From Subtercola endophyticus (lineage in GTDB: Bacteria > Actinomycetota > Actinomycetes > Actinomycetales > Microbacteriaceae): a stretch of DNA of 64,000 nucleotides. Position numbers and translations under genes: made by a program. Of the stretch, positions 8,423-16,656 are shown piece after piece (position 1 is the first letter of the stretch; each line of letters starts with the position of its first letter). Location of the stretch: contig NZ_CP087997.1 of the NCBI RefSeq assembly GCF_021044565.1, forward strand, positions 4,216,001 through 4,280,000. The letters run 5' to 3'. Below the pieces are notes generated by a model. The model had not been told where the DNA came from and did not search any database. It saw only the letters and a list, made by a program, of their open reading frames with translations.

Positions 8423-9771
8423 GCGACGACCGCAACGACCCCGAGTACGACTGGGACGGCTACGGCTTCGCCACCCGCCAGGTGCACGCGGGCGAACGCG
8501 AAGACCTCACCAGCGGCGCGCGCGTCTCGCCCATCGCCATGACGGCCGGGTACCGCTTCGATTCGTTCGACGACGCTCGAAGCCGGTTCTCCGGTGACGC
8601 CGACGGACTGATCTACTCCCGCCAGCGCAACCCGTCGGGCACGGTCGCCGAGCGGCGCATCGCCTCGCTCGAGGGCGGCACCGAGGCCATCGTCGTCTCG
8701 AGCGGCCAGGCGGCCATCACCGCGGCGCTCTTCGCGCTCGCCCAGTCGGGCGACCGCATCGTGTCGACGGCGAGCATCTACAGCGGAACCCGCATTCTGT
8801 TCGGGCGCAGCTTCAGGCGCATGGGAATCGGCGTCGACTACGTCTGGGGTGACGACTCGGGCGGTGACTCGGCAGGCGGCTCGAGCGGCAGGTCGTCCGG
8901 CGACGACTGCGAGTGGGAACGGATGATCGGCCCCGACACCAAGGCCATCTTCACCGAGACCATTCCGAACCCGAAGAACGACATCGTCGACATCGCCCGC
9001 GTTGCGCGCGTCGCCGAGCGGCACGGACTGCCTCTCGTGGTCGACAACACCATCGCGACGCCGTACCTGATCCGGCCGTTCGAGCACGGCGCCGCCATCG
9101 TGGTGCACTCGTCCACCAAGTTCTTGAGCGGTCACGGTGCGGCTCTGTCGGGCACGATCGTCGACGGCGGGCGCTTCGACTGGGCCGGGGCGGGCCGGTC
9201 GTACCCCCTCATCACCGAGGCGCCGCGCGCCGGGGTGCTGTCGAACCTCGACCGCTACGGCCCGACGGCCTATGCCCGGGCGGCACGAGAGGGTGTCGTG
9301 AACGACATCGGTCCGGCGCTGTCGCCGTTCAACGCGTTCTTACTGCACCAGGGCATCGAGACACTGACTGTTCGCATGAAAGAGCACCTCGCCAATGCGG
9401 CGCACGTCGCCGAGTGGCTCGCCGGGCATCCGAAGGTCGAAAGCGTCGACTACGCCGGACTGCCCGGCAACCCGCGGTTCGAGCTCGCCCAGCGGCTCTA
9501 CGGCGGACGCACCGGATCGGTGTTCGCCGTGACCATTGCGGGCGGCGAGGCGGGAGCGCGGCGCTTTCTCAACCGGTTGCGGGTGTTCAGCCACATGACG
9601 AACATCGGCGACGTGCGGTCGATGGCGCTGCACCCGGCCACCACCACGCACGCCTCGTTCACGCCCGAGCTGCGTTCGCGGCTCGGCATCGCCCCCGGCC
9701 TTGTGCGTCTCTCCGTGGGCGTCGAAGACCCCGGCGATCTGCTCGCCGACCTCGACCGCGCCCTCTCCTGA
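8419..9771 (+). CDS. metY: O-acetylhomoserine sulfhydrylase (PLP-dependent, MetY-type)
   Basis: A 450-residue Cys/Met-metabolism PLP enzyme, about the usual length for MetY. It starts GFATRQVHAG, has the PLP phosphate region SSGQAAITAALFAL and the Schiff-base Lys in HSSTKFLSGHG, and ends RLSVGVEDPGDLLADLDRAL. A low-complexity insert (GDDSGGDSAGGSSGRSSG, around residue 155) is unusual. It joins sulfide or methanethiol to O-acetylhomoserine, a direct sulfur assimilation route that suits its neighbours. I chose GTG 8419, which overlaps the preceding TGA; an upstream GTG at 8398 would add seven residues and lies inside the previous gene. Confidence 0.9.
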   Translation: MSDDRNDPEYDWDGYGFATRQVHAGEREDLTSGARVSPIAMTAGYRFDSFDDARSRFSGDADGLIYSRQRNPSGTVAERRIASLEGGTEAIVVSSGQAAITAALFALAQSGDRIVSTASIYSGTRILFGRSFRRMGIGVDYVWGDDSGGDSAGGSSGRSSGDDCEWERMIGPDTKAIFTETIPNPKNDIVDIARVARVAERHGLPLVVDNTIATPYLIRPFEHGAAIVVHSSTKFLSGHGAALSGTIVDGGRFDWAGAGRSYPLITEAPRAGVLSNLDRYGPTAYARAAREGVVNDIGPALSPFNAFLLHQGIETLTVRMKEHLANAAHVAEWLAGHPKVESVDYAGLPGNPRFELAQRLYGGRTGSVFAVTIAGGEAGARRFLNRLRVFSHMTNIGDVRSMALHPATTTHASFTPELRSRLGIAPGLVRLSVGVEDPGDLLADLDRALS

Positions 9772-9902
9772 CCTTCTCGCCGGGGGTTGCGGGTACCGCG
9801 TAAGGCAGTTGTTACACCGGGTGACGGCTCATTGCGTCAGATGACGGGCGTGAGGATGTGAAACTCTGTGCGCTGCGAACGGCAGGGCACAATCGAAGAA
9901 CG

Positions 9903-10952
9903 ATGACAATGAGATTCGGCTATTGGTCGCCGCTGAACGGCGGCTGGCTCCGCAACATTCCCGACGAGAATACGCCCGCCACCTTCGAGCACATCAAGGC
10001 GATCGCGCTCGAAGCAGAGGCCTCGGGCTTCGACGTGACGCTGGTGCCCGAGCTCAACCTCAACGACCAGAAGGGCATGCCCAGCCCCCGTCTCGACGCC
10101 TGGACCGTCGCCGCCGGCCTGGCCGCGGTCACACAATCGATCGAGATCATGGCGGCGGTCAGACCCGGTTTTCACCTCCCCGCTATTGCCGCCAAACAGG
10201 CTGCCACCATCGACGAGATCAGCGGCGGCCGCTTCTCGCTGAACGTCGTGTCGGCGTGGTGGGCCGAGGAGGCTCGGCAGTACGGCGGCATCTTCGCCGA
10301 GCACGACGAGCGTTACCGTCGCACCGAAGAGTTCGTGGCGGTGCTGCGCGGGCTGTGGAGCGAGACGCCCTTCTCGTTCGACGGCTCGTTCTACCAGTTC
10401 GACGGCACCTACGCCGAGCCCAAACCGCTGCACCGGCCGACCATCTACGCCGGCGGCGAGAGCGAGGCCGGCCGTGATTCCATCAGCCGGTTCGCCGACG
10501 CGTACGTGACGCACGGCGGAACGGTCGACGAGATTCGCGAGAAGATCGCCGACCTCGGCCGCCGCCGCGACCTGCACGGCAGGCCACCCCTCGAGACCGT
10601 CGGCATGGCCGCGTTCGCCATCGTGCGCGACACCGAAGCGGATGCCCGTGCCGAACTCGCGCGCATTACAGAAGTGCAGCCGGGGCCGAGTTTTGCCAGC
10701 TTCACCGAGTTCGTCGAAAAATCCGAACTCGACCTCGAGATCACGCTGAAGGACTATTCGGTCTCGAACCGGGGCCTGCGGCCGGGGCTCGTCGGCACGA
10801 CCGAAGCGGTCGCCGACACGATCGTCGAGTTCGAGAAAGCCGGGCTCGGTCTGCTGCTTCTGCAGTTCTCGCCGAATCTGCCCGAACTCAAGAGGTTCGC
10901 CGCTGACGTGATCCCGCTCGTTCGGCAGCGGGAAGAGCAGCTCGGGCTGTGA
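9903..10952 (+). CDS. LLM-class flavin monooxygenase, dimethylsulfone monooxygenase (SfnG)-like
   Basis: A 349-residue luciferase-like monooxygenase of the short alkanesulfonate/dimethylsulfone group. The run of motifs AAKQAATIDEISGGRF, NVVSAWW, EHDERYRRTEEFV, LRGLW, YAGGESEAGRD and PGLVGTTEAVADTI resembles SfnG closely in order and spacing. SfnG turns dimethylsulfone into methanesulfinate with FMNH2. Together with the DszC/SfnB-like gene at the left edge and metY it supports sulfone or sulfonate scavenging. I chose ATG 9903 (MTMRFGYW); an ATG at 9858 would add an unrelated 15-residue leader. SsuD-like activity is the main alternative. Confidence 0.82.
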   Translation: MTMRFGYWSPLNGGWLRNIPDENTPATFEHIKAIALEAEASGFDVTLVPELNLNDQKGMPSPRLDAWTVAAGLAAVTQSIEIMAAVRPGFHLPAIAAKQAATIDEISGGRFSLNVVSAWWAEEARQYGGIFAEHDERYRRTEEFVAVLRGLWSETPFSFDGSFYQFDGTYAEPKPLHRPTIYAGGESEAGRDSISRFADAYVTHGGTVDEIREKIADLGRRRDLHGRPPLETVGMAAFAIVRDTEADARAELARITEVQPGPSFASFTEFVEKSELDLEITLKDYSVSNRGLRPGLVGTTEAVADTIVEFEKAGLGLLLLQFSPNLPELKRFAADVIPLVRQREEQLGL

Positions 10953-11048
10953 ACGCGCGCGACTCTGCCCGCACGACTCTGCCCGCACGGCCCTGGGCCG
11001 GCGCGACCCAGAGCCCGCGCGACCCTCGAAAGGACCCTGACCCGCCCA

Positions 11049-11362
11049 TGAAATTCATCACGATCGACTTGATCTCGGCATCCGGTGCCCTCGGCGAAGC
11101 GCCGCTGAGGGCTCGCGAACGACTGCACCGGGTCGTCGACAATGCGGTGTTCGCCGAGAGCCTCGGTTTCGACAGTGTGGGCATCGGCGAGCATCACGAG
11201 CAGGGCTTTCTTGCGACGGCCCCGACCGTGGTGCTGTCGGTGCGGCGCCGCGACCTGCCCGGCCGGGAGTGGGGGCCGCTGCTCGAACGAGGGGATGATC
11301 ATCCGGTCGCCGCGCGAACTGCGCCCTACGTCGAGCCTCAGCTCGAGTTGCGGACGCACTAG
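11049..11362 (+). pseudogene. LLM-class monooxygenase, N-terminal fragment
   Basis: The first 64 codons read as a good luciferase-like monooxygenase N-terminus (MKFITIDLIS, AESLGFDSVGIGEHHEQGF, ATAPTVVLS). After that the frame loses all family resemblance and stops at TAG 11360-11362, where about 330 residues would be expected. The missing part is not found in any frame nearby, so a deletion rather than a single frameshift is likely. The start lies 96 bases after the SfnG-like gene. The short product could still be translated but is unlikely to be a working enzyme. Confidence 0.65.
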
Positions 11363-12527
11363 TGGCGGGCGGTGCTTCGGGAGTCGGCGGCTCGTCCCGG
11401 GCAGGCGGATCTTCGGCCCCGGCAGCCGGCCCGCGGCTCGAGCCCACTGCGGAGTCGCGGGCTGCTGCTCTCGCATACATCGACGGCGCTGCGGGTTCGG
11501 GGCTGACCGCGCGCTGGAACGAGGAGGCGTGGCAGCGGTGGGCGCTGCGGCCCCGCATGTTTCGGGATGTGAGTCGGCTCGATACGTCGACGACCGTGCT
11601 CGGGCATCCGCTCGCCACGCCGATCTTCGTCGCCCGTGGGCCGTGCACGGCATCGCCGACGCTGAAGCCGAAAGGGCCACCGCGCGGGCCGCGCGCGCCA
11701 ACGGCGTCGGATTCGCCCTCTCGAGCAGCAGTTCGCTCCCCGTCGAGTCGGTCGCCTCGGTTTCGGGACCGTTTCTGCAGCAGTTGTATCTGTTTCGCGA
11801 CCGGGAACTGGTCAAGCCGTTTCTCGAGCGAACGGTTCGCGCGGGAGCCTTCGGCATCGCACTCACCGTCGACGCGCCGACGACAGCGACACCGCATCCG
11901 TTCCGTACCGGCACCGCCTTCACCGATCTGAGGGGCGCCAGCGGATGGGCGGCGAACTTCGACGGCCTCCCTGCGTCGGCCCTCGGCGCGACCCCCGACC
12001 TCGCGCTCGAAGACATCGCGTGGATCCGCGACTTCACCGGGCTGCCAGTCCTGGCCAAGGGCATCATGCGAGCCGACGACGCGCGCCTGGCCGTGGATGC
12101 GGGTGCCGCCGGAGTCGTGGTTTCGAACCACGGCGGCCGGCAGCTCGACGCGACACTGCCGACCGCGGAGGTGCTTCGCGAGATCGTGGAGGCTGTGGGT
12201 GCTGTGGGTGGGGCCGGTTCCGCCGGTGCCGTGGGTGCCGTGGATGCTGCGGGTGCTGCGGATGCCGCCGGTGCCGCCGGTCGTGGCTCGACGGTGCTCG
12301 TCGACGGCGGGATCCGCAGCGGCGAAGACGTTCTGCGAGCGCTCGCCCTCGGCGCGTCGGGTGTGCTCGTCGGGCGTCCGGTCGCCCGCGCGCTCGTGCA
12401 GAGTGGTGAGGCGGGCGTTGCTGCGCTGCTGTTGGAGTTGGTGCAGCAATTCGAGCGGGCACTTGCGCTCGCGGGGGCGCCGACGGTGGGGTCGATCGGG
12501 CGCGATTTGGTGCGGTATCGGGCGTAG
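11362..12527 (+). pseudogene. alpha-hydroxyacid oxidase (FMN), frameshifted
   Basis: Two frames together encode one FMN-dependent alpha-hydroxyacid dehydrogenase/oxidase. The first, from GTG 11362, gives AYIDGAAGSGLTARWNEEAW...PRMFRDVSRLD...ATPIFVA and loses sense near 11635. The next frame carries WAVHGIADAEAERATARAA, FALSSSSSLPVESV, LPVLAKGIMRADDA, VVVSNHGGRQLD (catalytic His and FMN-site Arg) and LVDGGIRSGEDVLRALALGA to the stop at 12527. One missing C in the run GTCGCCCGTGG would explain the break. An Ala/Gly/Val-rich insert sits near 12200. It is either a true recent mutation or a sequencing error; lactate oxidase/monooxygenase is the nearest known function. Confidence 0.7.
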
Positions 12528-12854
12528 ACGCTGGCGGCGTAGCTGTCGCGTTTTCTGATTCTGTGGCTGTGGCAGCTTCTGTAGCTGTTGCCCTCGCTGT
12601 CTCTACTTCTGCTTCGTCTCGCCATCCACCGCCACCAGAAAACCGCCCATCTCCGGTTTATCGGTGACCGTCTCGGGGAGGTGTCCGGCGGGTCTCGGTG
12701 TCGGTGGGTGCTGATATTTGTGGGGGTGCGGTAGGTCGTTTGGTGGCAAGCCCGGCAGGGCGCGGCAGCCCGGGATGCCCGGGGTGGGTGTTTCGGGGTG
12801 CGGATTCCCGTGGTTCGGAGCCACTTTGTTAGTGAGAATACCTCGGGATTGTGG
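12528..12854. other. intergenic stretch without a recognisable gene
   Basis: This 327-base gap separates the oxidase pseudogene from the DUF222 gene. Its first part is a run of CTG/TCT-type simple sequence (12540-12620). I find no convincing coding frame, tRNA or strong hairpin in it; the right end leads into the promoter of the next gene. Confidence 0.5.
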
Positions 12855-12860
12855 TATGAT
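12855..12860 (+). promoter_or_regulatory. -10 box TATGAT of a leaderless DUF222 transcript
   Basis: TATGAT ends six bases before the ATG at 12867, so transcription should begin at the start codon itself. No -35 box is clear (TGAGAA at 12833-12838 would have a 16-base spacer), and no Shine-Dalgarno sequence is present. Confidence 0.55.
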
Positions 12861-12866
12861 CGGTCT

Positions 12867-14468
12867 ATGTCCGCAACACCTCCACCGCCCACCGGCAGTA
12901 CTGCCGACGGCCCCAACGATCCCGAGCATGTTCGGGTGTCGTTGGGTGTGCTGTTAGCGGAGGCAGTTGCGGCGTGTGGTGAGTGTGGGGTGTTCCGGGC
13001 TGCCGCGCCCTGCGGGCTTGCCGACGAAGAATTATTGGCCGGTCTGGTAGCAGTGGAGCGGCTAGGCAGGCTGGTGGACGGGTTGCGTACGCAGGTGGCT
13101 GGGGATATCGCCGACCGGAGCAGACACGAGCTGGGGGAGGAGTCACTCGCACGCAAACAGGGGTTCGCGAACGCGGTCGAACTGATTGTTGCGTCGACGT
13201 CGGTAGCGAGGTCGACAGCGAGAAGCCGGATCAAGCTGGGGGTGGGCGTGTTGCCGTCGGTCGTGGTCGGGATGCTGGTCCCGTCGAAGTTCCCGGAGGT
13301 GGAAGACGCTTTACGGTCGGGTCTGATCGGTATTGATACTGCTGAAGCGATCGTGCGGCCGCTGTCGGAGGCGGCCCCGAACTGCGGCACGGAGGAGATC
13401 CGTGCGGTCGAACGGCAGCTCGTTGACTGGGCTGTCGACGGTATCGGCGGGGTGGGGTTCGGTGCGGATGACATTCGCGGCCTCGCTGTCCGGGCGAGAG
13501 AGTCGCTCGACGCGGACGGCGCCGAACCCCGGTACAAAGATTTGGAAGCGAAACGCGGGCTGACATTCTCGAACACCCGCTCAGGGTGTGTCCGGGTGAA
13601 CGGGGTGCTGACGCCGGAGCAGGGTGGGGTGTGGATGGCGGTTGATCATGCGATCTCCAGCCCCAGAGTCGCCGGACACGTCTCCTTCGACCCCGGCACA
13701 CCAGGCGCCGGCGACGCGGCTGGAGCCGGCATCCTCGCCACCGCCACCGCCACCGACACGGCCACCGCCATCGATGACGACGCTGGGGCGGTAGTGGTGG
13801 ATACGCGTACTTTGCCGCAGCGTCGGGTGGATGTGTTCACGGAAGTCATCCGGGTCGCTGCGGGGTTGCCGGGGATGCCGCAGATCAACGGTGCCCGGCC
13901 GGTGCTGAACATCCACGCCACCCTCGACGATGTTGTCTCTGGGCGTGGGGTGGGGTGGATCGACGGCATCGACGAGCCCGTGCCGGCATCGGTGGTCGCG
14001 CAGACTCTCTGCCACGCCGACATCGTCACGACCGTGTTCGGTGCGCACGGGGAAGTGCTGCACCTCGGGAAAACGAAGCGCCTGTTCAGTGCGGCGCAGA
14101 ACCGGGCTCTCGCCGCACGTGATGGCGGGTGTGTGTGGAAGGGCTGTAACCGGCCCCCACAGTTCTGCGAGAGCCACCATGTTGTGGACTGGAAAGACGA
14201 CACCCACCTGCCTGGTGTGACGGATGTGTGTAATGGTGCGTTGTTGTGCAAGTTCCACCACAACCACTTACACACGGCCGACTGGCGGCTTGTCATGGTC
14301 GACGGGGTGCCGCATCTGATCCCACCGAAATGGGTCGACCATCAACAACGACCCCAACGGTGCCGACAAACCTCAGACCGACTCACGAAAACCGGGCCAC
14401 CAGACGCGTTCAATCGACGAAGACGCGACAACACACCCGCACGCCCGAGATTCACCGACACCGAATAG
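12867..14468 (+). CDS. DUF222 / HNH endonuclease domain protein (13E12-repeat type)
   Basis: A 533-residue member of the DUF222-HNH family that is abundant and multi-copy in Microbacteriaceae and mycobacteria. The DUF222 part spans roughly residues 20-330 (VAVERLGRLVDGLRTQVAGD; LPQRRVDVFTEV). The C-terminal HNH part has CVWKGCNRPPQFCESHHVVD followed by NGALLCKFHHNHLH, with Cys pairs and His residues for zinc and metal binding. An Ala/Thr-rich insert (about residues 280-310) varies in this family. The biological role is not known; nuclease activity is inferred from the HNH motif. The Arg-rich tail after residue 490 looks disordered. Confidence 0.85.
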   Translation: MSATPPPPTGSTADGPNDPEHVRVSLGVLLAEAVAACGECGVFRAAAPCGLADEELLAGLVAVERLGRLVDGLRTQVAGDIADRSRHELGEESLARKQGFANAVELIVASTSVARSTARSRIKLGVGVLPSVVVGMLVPSKFPEVEDALRSGLIGIDTAEAIVRPLSEAAPNCGTEEIRAVERQLVDWAVDGIGGVGFGADDIRGLAVRARESLDADGAEPRYKDLEAKRGLTFSNTRSGCVRVNGVLTPEQGGVWMAVDHAISSPRVAGHVSFDPGTPGAGDAAGAGILATATATDTATAIDDDAGAVVVDTRTLPQRRVDVFTEVIRVAAGLPGMPQINGARPVLNIHATLDDVVSGRGVGWIDGIDEPVPASVVAQTLCHADIVTTVFGAHGEVLHLGKTKRLFSAAQNRALAARDGGCVWKGCNRPPQFCESHHVVDWKDDTHLPGVTDVCNGALLCKFHHNHLHTADWRLVMVDGVPHLIPPKWVDHQQRPQRCRQTSDRLTKTGPPDAFNRRRRDNTPARPRFTDTE

Positions 14469-14528
14469 CTGAAGGGCGCCTCCGCGCCGAAACCGTCGAC
14501 GCCAACGCACACGCCGACGCCGACCCCA

Positions 14529-15569
14529 TCAGTCTTCCGGAGTCAGCACGATTCGGCCGAAGACCTCGCCTGCGTCCATGCGGCGATGGGCTTCGGATGC
14601 CTCGTGGAGGGGAAGCACGTCATGAACGACGGCGCGCAGCTCGCCACGAGCGGCCGCGTCGAACTGCTCGGCACGTATGCGATTGCGCTCGGATATGGGC
14701 ACGGTGTTGAGGCTGAAGGTGCTGAACGAGAGGGATCGCTGAAACGCGCGCATGAGCGCCATGCCGAAGTCTGCCGGGGGATACCCGCCGACGACCCCGA
14801 CCGACACCAGCCGACCATTCGGGGCGAGAGCGTCGAAGAATGCCGGCATTGCCGCGCCTGCCACGACGTCGAGCACGACGTCGTACAGCGGTGACTGCAG
14901 GGCGACGTCGTACTGCGGTGACGGCGCTGCTGACTGCGCCGTCGACTGCGTTGCCGACTCTGCCGTTGCCGGCTCGCCCAGCTCAGCACCCGAGCGGTCG
15001 AGCAGGCGATCGGCACCGAGCATCCGCAGCCGTTCGCCGCGATCACGAGACGAAGTCGTGACGCCGATCGAGCGGGCACCCTGCGCAGCGGCGATTTGCA
15101 CGGCCATGATGCCGATGCTGCCTGAGGCGCCGCGAACGAGCAGCGTTTCGCCCGGCGTGAAGTGCGCGTGAGCGAGCGCGAAGTGAGCGACGGGTCCGGC
15201 GCTGCCCAGGGTCACCGCATCGATCGCCGACAGCGCGGCGGGAAGGCGCGTGACATCGTCGAGGGCCGCTACCGCGCGTTCGGCATATCCGCCGCTGACA
15301 CCCGTGAAGGCCCAGACTCGCTCGCCGATCCATGACGGGTCGACGCCCTCGCCGACACCGATGACCCGCCCGGCCACTTCGCTGCCCGGCACCAGCCCCG
15401 GGCTGAATCCGCTGCCGAGGGTGCCGCGCCGAATGACGGCGTCGACACCGCCGACGCCCATGGCTTCGACCTCGATCAGAAGGTGGCCCGCGCCGGGGCT
15501 GGGCTCGGGCAGAGTGACGACTGCCATTCCGCCGGCATCGCCGAATGTGTGAATTGTGACTGCTTGCAT
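14529..15569 (-). CDS. zinc-independent MDR quinone oxidoreductase / alcohol dehydrogenase
   Basis: A 346-residue medium-chain dehydrogenase/reductase. The N-terminal GroES-like part has LVPGSEVAGRVIGVGEGVD; the cofactor domain has ETLLVRGASGSIGIMAVQIA, an NAD(P)-binding turn, and then GARSIGVTTSSRDR. The Cys cluster of zinc alcohol dehydrogenases is missing, so a quinone-oxidoreductase-like NADPH enzyme is likely. A low-complexity insert with ATAESATQSTAQSAAPS sits near residue 205. It is divergent from a TetR gene across a 49-base gap holding a palindrome, so it is probably under that repressor. I chose ATG 15569 (MQAVTIHTFG); a longer form starting seven codons upstream would run into the operator. 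Confidence 0.85.
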   Translation of the reverse strand: MQAVTIHTFGDAGGMAVVTLPEPSPGAGHLLIEVEAMGVGGVDAVIRRGTLGSGFSPGLVPGSEVAGRVIGVGEGVDPSWIGERVWAFTGVSGGYAERAVAALDDVTRLPAALSAIDAVTLGSAGPVAHFALAHAHFTPGETLLVRGASGSIGIMAVQIAAAQGARSIGVTTSSRDRGERLRMLGADRLLDRSGAELGEPATAESATQSTAQSAAPSPQYDVALQSPLYDVVLDVVAGAAMPAFFDALAPNGRLVSVGVVGGYPPADFGMALMRAFQRSLSFSTFSLNTVPISERNRIRAEQFDAAARGELRAVVHDVLPLHEASEAHRRMDAGEVFGRIVLTPED

Positions 15570-15583
15570 GAATCCGACCGTAA

Positions 15584-15599
15584 TGGACACCTGCGTCCA
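15584..15599. promoter_or_regulatory. operator candidate between oxidoreductase and TetR gene
   Basis: Inverted repeat TGGAC-N6-GTCCA. It overlaps a -35-like TGGACA (15584-15589), which sits 16 bases from TAGAGT (15606-15611), itself seven bases before the TetR start GTG. Binding here could repress both divergent genes. Confidence 0.6.
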
Positions 15600-15618
15600 C
15601 TTGACTAGAGTGAGAACC

Positions 15619-16248
15619 GTGACCGAAACTTTGCCTCACATGCTGCGCTCCGACGCCGAAGAAAACCGGCAGCGCGTGCTCGAGGCCGCTCGTGAGCTGT
15701 TCTCTGAGCGCGGCCTCGATGTGCCGATGCGGATGATCGCCCGCCGAGCCGGAGTCGGCCCCGCGACGCTGTACCGGCGATTCCCGACCAAGCAGTCTCT
15801 GGTCGATGAAGCGTTTACCGATGAACTCCGTTCCTGCCAGACGATCGTGGCGGAGGCATGCGTCGACGCAAATCCGTGGCGCGGGTTCTGTTCGTTCCTC
15901 TTTCGCATCGGCGAGCTGAACGCCCGCAATCAGGGCTTCACTGACGCGTTCATGTCGACGTTTCGGGATTCTGTCGACATCGCTGCCCATCGGCAGGGCA
16001 TCTTGCGCTCACTTGCCGCCCTGTGTCAGCGCGCGCAGCTGGCCGGGTCGATGCGCGGCGATCTTGTTCTCGATGACGTCGTGCTCGTGCTGATGGCAGG
16101 CCGTGGCATCTCCGCACCGACGCTCGATGCGCGCATCGCGGCGGCCCGCCGCTTCTCGGCTCTGGCGATCGAGGCGTTTCGTGCGCCCGGCCCCGAAACG
16201 GGCATCCAGTTGCCGCCGCCGGCCCGCGTGGCGGCCGCGATGCTCTGA
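15619..16248 (+). CDS. TetR-family transcriptional regulator
   Basis: A 209-residue TetR regulator. The helix-turn-helix reads RQRVLEAARELFSERG, then MRMIARRAGVGPATLYRRFP and TKQSLVDEAF. The C-terminal ligand domain is not assignable. It is divergent from the quinone oxidoreductase gene with a shared palindrome, the typical layout of a local repressor that senses a substrate or xenobiotic. I chose GTG 15619 because the -10 box TAGAGT lies just upstream and an earlier start would be transcribed from inside the operator; the second in-frame ATG (MLRSDAEENRQ) is an alternative. Confidence 0.88.
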   Translation: MTETLPHMLRSDAEENRQRVLEAARELFSERGLDVPMRMIARRAGVGPATLYRRFPTKQSLVDEAFTDELRSCQTIVAEACVDANPWRGFCSFLFRIGELNARNQGFTDAFMSTFRDSVDIAAHRQGILRSLAALCQRAQLAGSMRGDLVLDDVVLVLMAGRGISAPTLDARIAAARRFSALAIEAFRAPGPETGIQLPPPARVAAAML

Positions 16249-16307
16249 AGCCGCACCGCTCGCCTGAGCCCGCACTCTCGTCAAGTATCAAGGTTCGAGT
16301 GCTACTT

Positions 16308-16321
16308 TAGGGCCAGCCCTA
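16308..16321. promoter_or_regulatory. 14-bp palindrome
   Basis: TAGGGC-CA-GCCCTA, a perfect inverted repeat 60 bases after the TetR stop and 48 bases before a small open frame. It may be an operator or a short terminator stem; nothing in the sequence decides this. Confidence 0.4.
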
Positions 16322-16368
16322 GACCCCGGCCTCACAAGTTACTTCGATACGGCCGGAACGGGTGCGAA

Positions 16369-16569
16369 ATGCCAAACGACGAGTCGCTCGACTGCATCGT
16401 CTTCGGCTGCGAGTCGGTCGCCGACGAGGTGCTGACCTTTCGGGTCGAAGAGTTGCGGCTGGTGTACGCCGTGTGTGCGTTTCACTGCTGCGATCTGCGG
16501 AGAGGCTCCTATTTCGCCGCGCCTGAACACGCGAATCGCGGTTTCATCGGCCTGAAGGTGGCCGACTGA
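16369..16569 (+). CDS. small hypothetical protein (66 residues)
   Basis: A short open frame from ATG 16369, MPNDESLDCIVFGCESVADE and so on, with five Cys residues and a hydrophilic C-terminus. I recognise no family. A purine-rich GGAACGGG lies about 10 bases before the ATG. The frame fills an otherwise empty gap between a TetR gene and a Gfo/Idh gene, on the same strand as both. An opposite-strand open frame overlaps it, so its reality is uncertain. Confidence 0.35.
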   Translation: MPNDESLDCIVFGCESVADEVLTFRVEELRLVYAVCAFHCCDLRRGSYFAAPEHANRGFIGLKVAD

Positions 16570-16610
16570 GCAGCCGAGCTTGGCGCCGCGACCTCGTTCT
16601 CATATGTCAT

Positions 16611-16624
16611 TATGTAAGAACATA
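16611..16624. promoter_or_regulatory. IolR-like operator upstream of the Gfo/Idh gene
   Basis: TATGT-AAGA-ACATA, a 5-4-5 palindrome in an AT-rich island 33 bases before the ATG at 16657. The core TGTAAGAACA matches 8 of 10 positions of the IolR consensus I recall for Corynebacterium (KGWCHTRACA). The wider 30-base context is strikingly similar to that in front of iolT (42448-42480). Confidence 0.55.
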
Positions 16625-16656
16625 GTCAAAACACGGCCACGAAGGCGAGGCGACCC

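Noticed and set aside
12603..12929. 108-codon minus-strand frame before the DUF222 gene
   Set aside because: Pro/His/Gly-rich, no family, and it overlaps the DUF222 promoter and start on the other strand.
10754..13576. 940-codon open frame on the minus strand
   Set aside because: It lies antisense to the SfnG-like gene, the oxidase pseudogene and the DUF222 gene; the product is Arg/Ser/Pro/Ala-rich without domains. It is a GC-composition shadow.
12867..14468. mobile intron or homing endonuclease
   Set aside because: The HNH motif belongs to the DUF222/13E12 family, which is a normal multi-copy chromosomal family in this group; no insertion boundaries are visible.
16339..16530. 63-codon minus-strand frame overlapping the small plus-strand ORF
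   Set aside because: No ribosome site and no better features than the plus-strand frame; at most one of them is real.
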